Of a stretch of DNA of 64,000 nucleotides, positions 33,901 through 42,698 are shown piece by piece. The stretch is from JAJEFO01 sp965209045 (GTDB taxonomy: Bacteria > Pseudomonadota > Alphaproteobacteria > Rhodobacterales > Rhodobacteraceae): positions 2,604,001-2,668,000 of the forward strand of contig CBDBPW010000003.1 in the NCBI GenBank assembly GCA_965209045.1, written 5' to 3'. A program made the translations under genes and the position numbers. The stretch's first letter is position 1; every line of letters starts with the position of its first letter. The notes below the pieces were generated by a model, which was not told where the DNA came from, searched no databases, and saw nothing but the letters and a program-made list of their open reading frames with translations.

Positions 33901-36900
33901 GCGCCTCCTGGCCGAGACTGTCCACCAGCAGCACCCCGCCCGGGTCCAGGCTGTCCGCGACGACCCCCGCCGTGCGCGCGCCGTGGTCCCGGACCTCCAC
34001 CACGTGGCGGAAGCGCAGCACCTTCGTCGTGCTCCCGTGCTCGTAGGCCGCCTCCCGGCGCTCGCCGCCCAGCAGGATCCCCACCGTCGGCTGCGCCGCC
34101 CCCGGCGGACCGTAGAGCTGCACCTCCCGGTTGAAGCCGACCTCCGCCACCACGGCCTCCCCCGTGTCCCAGGCCCCGTTCGGGCCCGGGGCGCTGGTGA
34201 TCCCCACGCTCGTGACGAAGGTCGGCACCACGCCCGGCACCTCCGCCTCCGCCGCCTCGGCGATGGTGAGGCCGTCCCGGGTGCAGAACGCCCCCTTCGC
34301 CTTGCAGTCCCTGGCCGGCGACAGGCGCACCGTCATCAGCTCCGCCGACGCGTCCGGCGCCAGCGCCAGCTCCCACGCGCGGACCTCCCCCGGCGGCCCG
34401 TCCGGGTCGTAGGCCGCATGCAAGCCCGTCACCGCGCCGCCCGTCACCTCCAGCGCCGCCCGCAGCTTCGCCTCGTCGACGTCCACCGCCCGGCTGAATT
34501 CCAGGCGCAGTCCGAAGGGCTCGCCCCCATGGCCCGGCGGGACGTCCCCGAACGACGCGGTCAGGAACCCGGAGGCCTCGCTCCGCTGGCCGGCCTCGCT
34601 CTGTGGGCTGACACCAGGAGGAGGGGAGAGGTGTAAAGTCGTACCGGCGGCGTCGACCCCGTTCAAGGCCTGGATCACGCCCGAATCGCTGTCGGCATCC
34701 CTGGGGGTGTAGGCCAGCAGGATGTCGATGGCGGTCGGCAAAACCGCGAGGGGCAGCAGGAGTAACAGTTCCTTCTCATTCGTAAAAACGCCTATATCGG
34801 TCATCGGGTCTACGTCCGCTTTCAATCGCACTGAAGAGGGGCCGATTGCGGAACTCTGGCCGTCAACGTACCGCAATTGGAATCTGTGTTGTACGTCTTC
34901 CAGGACACTGCTCCTCCGGTCGATTTCGCGGTCGTATCTCACTTTTATGAGACTGCCATGGACAAAAAAGGCATTTACCATCCGGGGGCGCGAGGAGCCG
35001 AGGGACGGGGCGTCACCCACCGCGGGGACGACGAAGCTTCGGGCATCGCGTCCCGCCGTGTCCTGGAGCAGGCCCGTCGTGTCGTCTCCGGCGGACGGAT
35101 CCGTGTAGCTGATCCGCACCCCCCCTGCCAATGGCGCCTCTCCGGTGTCCACGTACACCAGCCGGTCCGATCTCGGGAACGAGCGACCCGCTATCGCGGC
35201 ATTCCCCACCGCCAGGGGATGCCGGTTTGTACTTCCTTGATTGTCGAACACGCGAAGGTCGATTTGATTCTGGACGCCGTCCAGGGCGGTGGCGCTCCGG
35301 TCCATGGCCCGGCCGAACTCCAGGGCGACGTAACGCCGGTCCACGCTGTCGGTCGCGTCCCGGGGATGGTACGCCTGCAGCAGCACAGGACTCCCGCCTC
35401 CGAAGTCCCGCGCCGAATTGTTGATCACGCCGGTGAACGTGAAGGCCGGAACCTCCACCCCTTCGGCGCTCAGCATCCGCCGGCCGGCGTCGTCGGGGGG
35501 CGTGTAGCTTGCCGTGACCCCCGTGCTTACGCCCACTCGCTCGGACAGCTTCAGCCACACCCGGCGGGCGTCGTCGTCGAACCGGAACCGGGTGACCGCG
35601 TTGGCGCTGCCGGACACCACCTCGAAGGCCGACAGCGGCGGCCGGTGGTCATGGGTGTCGCTCCGGGTCAGCGGCCGGTGGAAGTCGATGTTCAGCCAGG
35701 TGCCCTGCCGTATGACCTCTGCCGCCACCGGGATCGGCGCGGCCGGGCTGGCCTGCTCCGAACCGTTCGTCACCGCAAGACCGGTGAAGCCCGGCGCGTC
35801 CTGGCCGCCGGACGTCTCGATCACGTTGGCGTCGTTGGTGGGAAACGGGTCCAGCCAGTCCACCGTCAGCCGCTGGCCCTCGTACACCGTCAGCCCCAGC
35901 GCCAGCCGCACCCGCCGGTTCGCGGACGACACCGACACGCCGCTGACCGGCACCTCGTGGTGCCGGGTCCTCACGGTGAACTGGCCCGGGTCCGGGCTGC
36001 CGTGCACCGCCCGGTCGAACAGGATGTCGAGCGTCGTGCCCGCGGCCGGCACCGAGGCCGACTGCGGCACCGGGCGCGGGTCGGCCTGCGTCGAGCGGTT
36101 CTCCGCGGTCACCTCGAAGTCGCCGGCGTTCAGCCCGGACGGCGTCTGCAGCGCCCGGTCGTCCGCCGCCTCCGGCGGCGCGTCGTGGGCCACCTCCACC
36201 GTCTCGCCCGCATACACCGTGGACCCCAGCGCCAGGCGCACCCGCCGGTTCTCCGCCGACACCTCCACCCCGGTCACCTGAATCAGCCGCTCCTGGAGCC
36301 CGTCCGGCTTCGCCGACACGGTGAACTGGAAACTTAACGGGGCCCGGTCCCCGCTCCCTTCGATCGGGACGTCGAAATGCATGTCCAGCTCCGTGCCCGA
36401 TGCGGACACCTCCGTGCGCTCCGGCAGCAGCGGCAGGTTGAAATCCGGCATGCTCCCCGTCACCGGCACCCCCACGATCCGCATCCGCAGCTGGCGGTCC
36501 ATCGAGTTCCAGCCGTACCGGACGGGAAAGCCCGTGGCGCGAAGTGGATTTTGATCAAAATTGGTGCCCGAAGCACCGATCATCGCGGCCATGCGCCGCT
36601 CGAGCTCTTCGACTTCTTCCGGACTCACGTACCCCTCGTCCCCGGGATCCAGTTGGGCCCTCCGGCCGAATTCGACGATTGCATCCTGGATATGCTGGGT
36701 ATGGGAGTCCTGCCAGTCATCTCCGTATTCCCCCGCGGCGGCAACGCAGTCCGCCTGAACGGGGATGCCGCCGACCGGGATTTCAATTACACTGACGTAT
36801 TCTTTCAAATCCGGCCCAAGTTCTCTTCTTGCCTCGACGATGTCGTAGTTCTCGAGGTTGCGGCCGAACATGGGTGAAAACCTCATCCACCGCCGCACCT

Positions 36901-38782
36901 GCTCCAAAGTCCGGAACCGGTATTTCGGGACATATACGCTGATGCTGCCACTTCCCTCGCAGTTGACTAACCCGAAATCGCCCGCCCTGCCAACGCCGTC
37001 AGATGGGACTGTACTTACTTCTGTGTTCTTAACCTCGTTGAACTGCGACTCCAGGATGTAGCTCAGGCTGCCGTCGTGGAGGCGGAAGCCCGCCTCGCTG
37101 AACGCCGTGTCGTTTTCGCCGGGGTCCGCGAGGTCCAGGGAGATCACCCCGCCCTGCCCGTTCCTCCCGCCGCTCTGGTCCAGCGTGAACATCACGTGAT
37201 AGGTCGTGTCCGGCTCCAGCAGCGGGTGCTGGCCCATGCGCTGCCGGGCCCGGAACCGCACCGTGCCGTTGACGCCGCCGGCCAACGAACCCAACGGCTG
37301 CAGTTCCCCCAGGCTCCGGTACGGACGCCCGCCCCGGTCGTTGTAGAGATGCACCTTCAACCCCCCGGTCGAGTCCAGCTTGATGTCCACGCCCTCGAAC
37401 CGGTAGGCCGCCGCGTCCGAGCCCGTCCGGAAGCCCTGCGACACGCGCGGCACGTGCGCGCGGGCCCAGAAGCCGGCCAGGTACCCCGCCGCGTAGTCCC
37501 GCTCCCAGAAGTTCGCGCGGTTGATGTGCGTGTAGTCCAGCTTCCCGTTGCGGACCGTCACCCGGTAGGTCCGGCTCTGGCCGCCCTGGTCGGTCACCGT
37601 CACCCGGACGTGGGTCGGGTTCGTCCTCGGCCAGCCGGCCAGGTCCAGCGTCGCCGTGCCGGGCGTGTCGGGATCGTCGTCGTTCTCGATGCTCACCGTC
37701 GAGGTGCCGATCTCCGCCTCCGCCGTCACCGTGACCTGGCCGGCGAGGCCGGAATCGGCCTCGTAGGCGAGCCTGTCCCTCTGGAAGCCCGGCCCCAGCC
37801 TGAGCCTCTGGCCGTCCGCCTCCAGGGTCAGCGACCTCAGCCGCGTCAGGGGCGCGGGCCGGCCCTCGAGCCGCATCTCCAGCGGGGTGTCCCGCTCGAA
37901 CCGGCCGGTCCGCGTGCAGAGGAATCCCCTGGTGCCCGCGAGGGCCTCCAGGTATTCCAGGTATTCCTCGTATTCCGCCAGGGCGGCCTGATAATCATCG
38001 TATCTCTCAAGGGCCATATTGTATGCCGCCGTGCCTTCCGGCGTGGTAAAGTCGTAGTCGTCCGAATTCGGGAACTCGACAACACTCGGGCGCCTGGCTT
38101 CCTCGACCTCCTCGATGACATCCCCCGATTCGCACCACACCAGGCGGCCGTTGCCGATGGTCCAGCCCGGCAGGCCCTGCTCGCCGCCGGAAGGCACGGT
38201 GCCGGTCAGGTTCTTGAAGGCGCCCGCATCGGTTCGATTGACCTCCACCCAGTAGGTCGTCCGCGGTTCCAGCAGGGCGCTCAACGGTACCCAGAACGTG
38301 TGGGCGTCGCCCGGAGTGACTCTCCCAAAGGCTCTGACAACATATCCCCCTGGCTCGCCTCCGCTGTCCCGGCGCAGGCTGACCAGCACGGTCTCACTGT
38401 CGACATTCCGTGGGGGAATCCTGAACCTGGAAAAACCAAAAGACACGCGCTCCAGCCGGTGGTACCCGTCCCCGGTCGTGAAGCTCTGCGCCTGGCGGTA
38501 GTAGCTCCTCTCGACGCCGTTCAGGAGATGCGTGTTCCTGACCAGGACCACGCGATCGGCGTCCACGGACTGCGCCTGCACGGGCGCGGCAGGGAGCGCC
38601 GCCAGCGCCCACAGGCACGCCAACGCGGCCGGGGCGCGGCGGGCCAGGGCCCGGATGCCGCCGGCGCGGCGGGACAGGCCCTGCCCCGGCCCTGGGGCCG
38701 CGGTCCCCCCGGGACTCCCCGTGGCCCCGGTCGCGGCGGCCGGGCCGGCGGTGTCTGTCGTTGCGGTGCTGTCGTCGGTCAT
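27896..38782 (-). CDS. Autotransporter AT2, giant multidomain surface protein
   Basis: About 3628 aa from the ATG at 38782 (MTDDSTATTDTAG; gggggtgg upstream). An ATG at 38851, one base past the preceding stop, would add 23 residues. Signal sequence (ALACLWALAALPAAPVQAQS) ends near residue 70. The N-terminus has two jelly-roll-like modules (QSFTTGDGYHRLERV; SQGFRTGSDAAAYRFEGV) around a cadherin-like beta-sandwich. Then SWM-type repeats, a cadherin-like domain (about 1637-1740, DPDGDTLTYAL...FAIDAATGQ), seven CX6C modules, SWM-type domains (about 1967-2074, 2649-2757), Calx-beta domains (about 2197-2304, 2996-3106), and a barrel from about 3232 to the terminal QWRW. Same module order as AT4. 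Adhesion or host contact is inferred. Confidence 0.85.
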   Translation of the reverse strand: MTDDSTATTDTAGPAAATGATGSPGGTAAPGPGQGLSRRAGGIRALARRAPAALACLWALAALPAAPVQAQSVDADRVVLVRNTHLLNGVERSYYRQAQSFTTGDGYHRLERVSFGFSRFRIPPRNVDSETVLVSLRRDSGGEPGGYVVRAFGRVTPGDAHTFWVPLSALLEPRTTYWVEVNRTDAGAFKNLTGTVPSGGEQGLPGWTIGNGRLVWCESGDVIEEVEEARRPSVVEFPNSDDYDFTTPEGTAAYNMALERYDDYQAALAEYEEYLEYLEALAGTRGFLCTRTGRFERDTPLEMRLEGRPAPLTRLRSLTLEADGQRLRLGPGFQRDRLAYEADSGLAGQVTVTAEAEIGTSTVSIENDDDPDTPGTATLDLAGWPRTNPTHVRVTVTDQGGQSRTYRVTVRNGKLDYTHINRANFWERDYAAGYLAGFWARAHVPRVSQGFRTGSDAAAYRFEGVDIKLDSTGGLKVHLYNDRGGRPYRSLGELQPLGSLAGGVNGTVRFRARQRMGQHPLLEPDTTYHVMFTLDQSGGRNGQGGVISLDLADPGENDTAFSEAGFRLHDGSLSYILESQFNEVKNTEVSTVPSDGVGRAGDFGLVNCEGSGSISVYVPKYRFRTLEQVRRWMRFSPMFGRNLENYDIVEARRELGPDLKEYVSVIEIPVGGIPVQADCVAAAGEYGDDWQDSHTQHIQDAIVEFGRRAQLDPGDEGYVSPEEVEELERRMAAMIGASGTNFDQNPLRATGFPVRYGWNSMDRQLRMRIVGVPVTGSMPDFNLPLLPERTEVSASGTELDMHFDVPIEGSGDRAPLSFQFTVSAKPDGLQERLIQVTGVEVSAENRRVRLALGSTVYAGETVEVAHDAPPEAADDRALQTPSGLNAGDFEVTAENRSTQADPRPVPQSASVPAAGTTLDILFDRAVHGSPDPGQFTVRTRHHEVPVSGVSVSSANRRVRLALGLTVYEGQRLTVDWLDPFPTNDANVIETSGGQDAPGFTGLAVTNGSEQASPAAPIPVAAEVIRQGTWLNIDFHRPLTRSDTHDHRPPLSAFEVVSGSANAVTRFRFDDDARRVWLKLSERVGVSTGVTASYTPPDDAGRRMLSAEGVEVPAFTFTGVINNSARDFGGGSPVLLQAYHPRDATDSVDRRYVALEFGRAMDRSATALDGVQNQIDLRVFDNQGSTNRHPLAVGNAAIAGRSFPRSDRLVYVDTGEAPLAGGVRISYTDPSAGDDTTGLLQDTAGRDARSFVVPAVGDAPSLGSSRPRMVNAFFVHGSLIKVRYDREIDRRSSVLEDVQHRFQLRYVDGQSSAIGPSSVRLKADVDPMTDIGVFTNEKELLLLLPLAVLPTAIDILLAYTPRDADSDSGVIQALNGVDAAGTTLHLSPPPGVSPQSEAGQRSEASGFLTASFGDVPPGHGGEPFGLRLEFSRAVDVDEAKLRAALEVTGGAVTGLHAAYDPDGPPGEVRAWELALAPDASAELMTVRLSPARDCKAKGAFCTRDGLTIAEAAEAEVPGVVPTFVTSVGITSAPGPNGAWDTGEAVVAEVGFNREVQLYGPPGAAQPTVGILLGGERREAAYEHGSTTKVLRFRHVVEVRDHGARTAGVVADSLDPGGVLLVDSLGQEARTEFTPPPASAPPPRVVVARSVPENVGPGTAVGAPVTAVDPDGDTLTYALYNDDGTPATDFAIDAATGQIVTVEGVHYDYELRHAWDLVVVADDGNGNHAEIGVRLELTDVDETLTFAFEDAPEAHGGGNFTFRARFSEPVMTTWTEMLKHVFEVTNGRVVRATRLDLERDLTRSGVLLSALWEIEIFPQSGDVTVTLPATTDCGAEGSVCTLDGRGVEASARLTVAAGTLTAEMGDHPQAHDRSPFWIEVRFNLAPDVTAESLRDHAFTVTNGEVTRAEKEDSLGKEWRIRVLPHSNGPVRVELPAATDCDAPGAVCTVGGAGLSNALAWEIEPADPDAVDGTAPEPESAEVRLAELAVVFGEGLDESLAPPAPAFAVTVGGAARALAEADPVRVSGRRAYLALAAPVKDGEAVTVSYAPPEDAEAARLRDVAGNAAAAFEGLEAENATPRLTARFADVPQTHDGVHNFRFRLVFSEPPAPGLAAEDILDRLSTRIGDKPASRPRLVRQDPEGREWRVVMRFRSTDWRWAGDPLTIEMAPTGRCDEAGAICTADGRRHRDRVRATVRGAPSLTARDAEAAEGTDAALSFAVRLSTAQEEAVTVDYATLDGSAVADEDYTPVSGTLTFPPGETELTVDVAVLDDAAAEADEDLTLTLSNPSGAGAVVRRAEATGTIASDDVALFTAAFSDLPERHSGDSFNVRITFSEAPKAGVDADALLAALRVTGGEATAAIAFPGDGRRWRVTVAPEAADDGVMLRLPAPGDCDAESALCTADGRALAEDATAWVSGSQAVRVTSARIVSEPGENGTWDAGETVEAELVFSAPVTVDGTPGLAVLLDGVRRQAAHSSGSGTATLTFSHAVTAADDGARKARVAPDGLVLAGASITDAGGQPVLTAFRTAPWVTAAAFLADASANGTWSGGEALQVRLSFSEAVTVTGGLPGIDVNLHGNSTELVYASGTGTDALTFSMDILAGSVAGSAIELPAGSISLNGAVIVAETGGLAAETGFPGADTADALDEVPPALSAAAVTESALVLTYGEALDGESVPAPSAFAVTVAGAARALAATDPVAVSGRTVTLALAAPVAHGEAVTAGYSPPAGEGAAALRDLAGNPAAAFAGFEAQNATPEAAALTGAFSGAPAGHGGEAFTLELAFSESPEMTRRALRRVDGQEGTLWVTHATVESVRRVEAGSNLRWRIAFAPVGEGTEDVTVTLPPTADCDDAGAICMADGRPLSAAVTVTVPHAAPGDTQVQDTPFTARLEELPEEHDGESAVSFEVHFSEEPVAYGFRTLRDETLEILQGGTRLEPRVQRMEKPSNRTWTVTVEPASKADMTITIAATADCEAAGAVCNGDGEPLSEDVEAVVPGPPGLSVADAHVEEAAGATVEFAVTMSRASASTVTVDYATADGTATQGADYTSASGTLSFAPGETGKTIPVAILDDAHDEGEETFTLTLSNPSGGNAWLQDATATGTIENRDAMPQAWLARFGRTAAEQALDAVRGRLSAARTPGFRGRFAGHPLPERHVGPRTWREAGTERTETGGGAESLHAFAEDERRARLALPALRRGEGGGDGEEDGSLAFRTLPHDGGEGGHGQETLTLTAEDILLGTSFTMLRDSGSGRSTGYWGHAARSGFGGRAGGPHGETVLDGETAGVMLGVDGKRKGALFGLMLFANRGEGGYAGPEGSGAVAADLTGLVPYAGRETGAGLSVWGAAGIGRGEMTLTPEGAEPLVAGIDWTMAAAGAEGVPAKAGFLGGARVGWHADMLWTRTASDAAVPEAGRPEAGNLAATSAETTRVRLGLKAAWERTLAAGVTLHPSLDIGMRHDGGDAETGFGLEIGGGVRFEDPGRGLSMHLDGRALALHEAGAFDSWGLGLGISWDRRPETRRGWSATVGGHLGGASSGGVDALLGPAAFPGRPEHGGEGAWSLEVAHGAGRGQGMVGSRYARTGGSDGEGALRIGYRIEPDATHAAEARVDLWAGAGTGGDGNGAGAELQWRW
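30163..30742 (-). repeat. 580-bp block nearly identical to part of AT4
   Basis: Matches 53761-54340 with about five base differences; covers an SWM-type domain and a CX6C module (LPPTADCDDAGAICMADGR). Confidence 0.85.
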
Positions 38783-38852
38783 GGTGCCACCCCCGTCGTT
38801 CGCGTTCGTGCGGGCGCCCGTTCCGGACCCCCGGTTCCTGCCCCGTTTCATG

Positions 38853-41800
38853 TCAGAGCGCCTCCTCCACCGAGAGCCCGTAGGTGCCGGTGGTGCCGGT
38901 GCCGTAGTCGCCCCTGCCGTGGCCGAGGTAGAAGGTGCCGGTGCCGTAGCCGCCGGCGGCGATGTAGTGGGTGCCGTCGCTGTCCGCCTCGAACGTGAGC
39001 CGGCTGTTGTTGCGGACGCCCCCGTCGTCGTCGTCGGTGCCCTCGATCAGGACGCCGTCGGCGTCATGGATGCCGCGGAGCCAGGGGTCGCCCAGCGTCC
39101 CGGCATCCGTGGGCGACCCCTCGAGGTCGATGCGGTAGGTCTTCCCGGCCTCCAGCGTGACCGCGAACCAGTCGACGTCGCCCATGTAGTCGATCTCGCC
39201 CGTGGCCGAGCCGTCCACCGCCACCGCGCCCGTCGTGCCGGTCCCGTCCGCGAAGTCGTCCGCAATCCAGGTGGCGGCAATGACGGAAACCGTGTAGGTT
39301 CCGAGATTGTTGCCCCCGGCGCCCGCGGCGATGTAGTGGGCGCCGTCGCGGTCCGCCTCGAAGAAGAGCCGGCTGTTGCGGTACGCGCCCGAGTGGTCGT
39401 CGGAGGTGTCCGCGATCAGGTTGCCCTCCGCATCGTGGATGCCCCGGAGAAAGGGATCGTGCAACGTCCCGTGGCCGGTGTAGTTGCCCCTGACGTCGAT
39501 CCGGTAGATCACTCCCGCCTCCAGCGTGACCTCGAACCAGTCGTGGTCCTCCGGATGGCCGATCCTGCCGACGGCGGTGCCGCCCACCGCCACCGTCCCG
39601 GTGGTCGCGGTGGTGACCGGATGGTCGTCGTCGAGGTCGATCTCGCTCACGTGGAGCCGGTACGTCCCGCCGTACCAGCTCCAGGGGACGGGCAGGCTCT
39701 GCGCGGCGGAGACGTAGTGGGTCCCGCTCTCCTCCGGCGTGTAGAAGACGCTGGCGTTCTGGGTGTTTCCGAACGCGGCCATGAGCTCGGAAGGCTCCCG
39801 CTCGGGCCTGGGATCGCCCGGCAGCAGCCGTGAATTGTCGTTCCCCGTGTAGGGCAGCAGGTTGCCCTCCGGGTCGTGGATGCCCCGGATCTCGGGGTCG
39901 TACAGGGTTCCGTCTCCCGTCGGCACGCCCTTCATCTGGAAGCGGTAGGTCTTCCCCGCCTCGAGCTCCACCGCGAACCAGTCGACGTCGTCCTGCCGCT
40001 CGATCGCCCCGGCCGCCGACCCGCCCACCGCCACCGTCCCGGCGGTTCCGGTGTCCGCCGTGAAGTCGTCATCGGCAATCGAGTTCACCGAGAACCGGTA
40101 CTCCGCCGCCCGGTCGAAGAAGGTCCTGTAGCTGATCTCGACGTGATGGGTCCCGTCGGACTCCGCCGTGAAGATCAGGCGCCTGACGCCGGGCCAGTTC
40201 GCGTTCGGGGGCAGGGTGCTCGCGTCGTGCGTCGTCCCCGGCAGGAGACCGTTGTCCGGCCCGTAGATGCCGTGAACGTTGGGGCTGAAGACAAAGTCCG
40301 GGATCCCGCCCCTGTCCAGGTCCAGCCGGTAGGCCTTCCCCGCCTCCAGCTCCACCGAGATCACGTGGACCTGGCCCATGCGGTCGAACGTCCCCGCCAG
40401 CACCTCGTCCACCTCGGCGCCGCTCGTCGGGCGCTCGTTGTTCAGGATCGTGCCGGTCGCCTCGGCCCGGACCGGGTCCGCCCCCGACACGCCGGACAGG
40501 CGCAGCGCGAACGTCTCCCCGCTGTCCTCCACGAAGTCGTCCAGGAGCGACACCTCCACCCACTTCTCCGTCTCCCCGGGCGCGAACGTCACCTCCCCGG
40601 ACGCCGCCTCGTAGTCCTCCCCCGCCAGCGCCGTCCCGTCCACCGTCCCGTACCCCAGCGTCACCGCCGATGGCGACGCCCAGTTCAGCCCGATCCGGAA
40701 CCGCATCACGCCGTCCGCCTCGTGCGCCTCCGCGTCCGAGACCGACACCTCCCACGGCGCCTGGGCAACCTCGAACCGGTAGCTCCCGGTCTCCCCCCCA
40801 TGGCCACCCGCCGCCACGTAATGCGTCCCGTCCGATTCCGGCGTGAAGTCCAGCCGGCTGTCCCGGCCCTCGCCCCCGCCGTCCCGCTCCGTGTCCGGCA
40901 GCCGGACCCCGTCGCCGTCGTAAACCCCGTCCAGCCTCGGGTCCGCCAGCGTCCCGGATCCCGTGTCCGAGCCCTTCAGGTCGAACCGGTAGGTCTTCCC
41001 CGCCTCCAGCTCCACCGCGAACCAGTCCCGGTCCCCGGGCTCCTCCAGCACCCCGGCGGCCGAACCCCCGACCTCCACCCGCGGCTGCGGACCGTGCCTC
41101 GCCGTCTGCCCCGCCCCGGTGATGTCCGCCACCGAAACCCGGTACGTCCCCGTCCCCGCAGCCGCCCCCGCCGCCACGTAATGCGTCCCGTCCGACTCCG
41201 CCGTGAACACCGCCCGGGCGTTCCGGCCCTCCCCCGCATCGTTGTCCAGGGTGCCGTCCAGCAGCGCCCCGTCCCCGTCGTGGATCCCCTCCAGCCACGG
41301 GTCCCCCAGCGTCCCGGCTCCGGTGTCCGCGCCCTCCAGGTCGATCCGGTAGGTCTTCCCCGCCTCCAGCGCGACCGCAAGCCAGTCCACGTCCCCGGCA
41401 CGCTCGATGTCCCCCGTCGCCGATCCGTCCACCGCAACCACGCCGACCGTCCCGCGGCCCGCCGCGAAGTCGTCCGCATAACCCGTCACCTCCAGACGGT
41501 ACGTCCCGGTCTCCCCGCCGCTCGCCCCCGCCGCCACGTAGTGCGTCCCGCCGGACTCCGGCGTGAAGTCCACCCGGCTGCTCAGGTAGAACCAGCCCCG
41601 GTCGTCGTTCTGCGTGTCCGCCAGCAGGACCCCCTCCGCGTCGTGGATCCCGCGGATGCACGGGTCGATCAGCGTCCCGCCGCCAAGGCCGGCGCCGAGC
41701 AGGTCGAACCGGTAGGTCGTCCCCGCCTCCAGCTCCACCGCGTACCAGTCCACGTCCCCGGCCTCACCGATCTCCCCCGTCACCGGCTCCCCGGACAGCA

Positions 41801-42698
41801 CCCGGCCCCCCGTGGCCGTGTCCGCCGCGAAGTCCGTCCCCGACGGCTCCGGCACGCTCCCGGCCGGCCCCGGCGGCGGGTCCGCTTCCCCGGACTCCCG
41901 CTCCGCCTCCAGGCGCTCCACCTCCCCGGGGTCCGGCAAGGACACGCCGTACCGCAGCAGGTAGTCGTTCGAACCCGCCTCCCGCGCCTCCACCCGCACG
42001 TGGTACGTCCCCGGCAGCAGCGTCGCCCCGATCCACTCGTCCGCCGTCCCCGGCGCACCGCTCCGGTGCAGTTCGTTCCCCTCCCCGTCCTCCAGGACCA
42101 GGTCCCCGTCCGCGTCCTGCCGCCGGAGACCCAGGCCCACCCGCTTCGCCTCGACCAGCGTGAACCGGAACCAGTTCACCGAATCCGCCTCGCCCCCGAG
42201 GGAATGCGCCGGAAACCGCGGGCCGTCCTGCGCGGTGATGTCCCCAAGGTCCACCGCCCCCGCACGACCCCCGTCCGCCGGGGGATCCTCCGCCACCGGC
42301 GTCTCCGCCGTCTCCGGCGTCACGTCCGCCACCCGCAGCGTGTACGTCCCCGTCTCGTCACGGTCCCCGGACGCCTCGATGTAGTGCCTCCCGCTCTCCG
42401 TCGCGGTGAACGTCACCTGGCTGTTCACGCTCCCGCCGTGGTTGTCGTTGTAGGTCCGGTTCGATCCGTCCCCCGTGCTCTTGTCGCCCTCGGAATCCAG
42501 GATGCGGCGCAGGAAGGTGTCCGCCAGGGTGCCGTCCCCCGTCGGACTCCCCCGAAGGTCGATCCGGTAGGTCCGGCCCGCCTCGAACTCCACCGCGAAC
42601 CAGTCCCGGTCCCCCGCGGTCTCGATCTCGCCCGTGGCCGAACCCCCGACGGCAACCCTGCCGGCGGTCTCAATGGTCGTCGTGCAGTCGTCGGACAT
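38853..42698 (-). CDS. PPC-repeat exported protein without signal peptide, paralogue
   Basis: A 1281-aa acidic protein starting MSDDCTTTIETAGRVAVGG, with no Sec signal, lipobox or barrel. Nine PPC-type modules are visible (D.DWFAV.LEAG..YRID..G), including the divergent WFRFTLVEAKRVGLGL module and a weak one (VHVISVELEAGKAYRLDL). A Calx-beta domain (YGTVDGTALAGEDYEAASGEV) lies near residues 660-760. Unlike its 1371-aa paralogue at 13934-18049 it lacks the cadherin-like segment and has one fewer module after the Calx-beta. The tail TYGLSVEEAL matches TYELSVEEVL of the paralogue, possibly a shared export signal. It lies between AT3 and AT2, one base before the 38851 ATG. Confidence 0.8.
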   Translation of the reverse strand: MSDDCTTTIETAGRVAVGGSATGEIETAGDRDWFAVEFEAGRTYRIDLRGSPTGDGTLADTFLRRILDSEGDKSTGDGSNRTYNDNHGGSVNSQVTFTATESGRHYIEASGDRDETGTYTLRVADVTPETAETPVAEDPPADGGRAGAVDLGDITAQDGPRFPAHSLGGEADSVNWFRFTLVEAKRVGLGLRRQDADGDLVLEDGEGNELHRSGAPGTADEWIGATLLPGTYHVRVEAREAGSNDYLLRYGVSLPDPGEVERLEAERESGEADPPPGPAGSVPEPSGTDFAADTATGGRVLSGEPVTGEIGEAGDVDWYAVELEAGTTYRFDLLGAGLGGGTLIDPCIRGIHDAEGVLLADTQNDDRGWFYLSSRVDFTPESGGTHYVAAGASGGETGTYRLEVTGYADDFAAGRGTVGVVAVDGSATGDIERAGDVDWLAVALEAGKTYRIDLEGADTGAGTLGDPWLEGIHDGDGALLDGTLDNDAGEGRNARAVFTAESDGTHYVAAGAAAGTGTYRVSVADITGAGQTARHGPQPRVEVGGSAAGVLEEPGDRDWFAVELEAGKTYRFDLKGSDTGSGTLADPRLDGVYDGDGVRLPDTERDGGGEGRDSRLDFTPESDGTHYVAAGGHGGETGSYRFEVAQAPWEVSVSDAEAHEADGVMRFRIGLNWASPSAVTLGYGTVDGTALAGEDYEAASGEVTFAPGETEKWVEVSLLDDFVEDSGETFALRLSGVSGADPVRAEATGTILNNERPTSGAEVDEVLAGTFDRMGQVHVISVELEAGKAYRLDLDRGGIPDFVFSPNVHGIYGPDNGLLPGTTHDASTLPPNANWPGVRRLIFTAESDGTHHVEISYRTFFDRAAEYRFSVNSIADDDFTADTGTAGTVAVGGSAAGAIERQDDVDWFAVELEAGKTYRFQMKGVPTGDGTLYDPEIRGIHDPEGNLLPYTGNDNSRLLPGDPRPEREPSELMAAFGNTQNASVFYTPEESGTHYVSAAQSLPVPWSWYGGTYRLHVSEIDLDDDHPVTTATTGTVAVGGTAVGRIGHPEDHDWFEVTLEAGVIYRIDVRGNYTGHGTLHDPFLRGIHDAEGNLIADTSDDHSGAYRNSRLFFEADRDGAHYIAAGAGGNNLGTYTVSVIAATWIADDFADGTGTTGAVAVDGSATGEIDYMGDVDWFAVTLEAGKTYRIDLEGSPTDAGTLGDPWLRGIHDADGVLIEGTDDDDGGVRNNSRLTFEADSDGTHYIAAGGYGTGTFYLGHGRGDYGTGTTGTYGLSVEEAL

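Noticed and set aside
21524..34636. 4370-codon open frame on the + strand
   Set aside because: Antisense to AT1 and AT2, low complexity (RHRVAHGHR and similar); its repeats mirror the repeats of the real genes.
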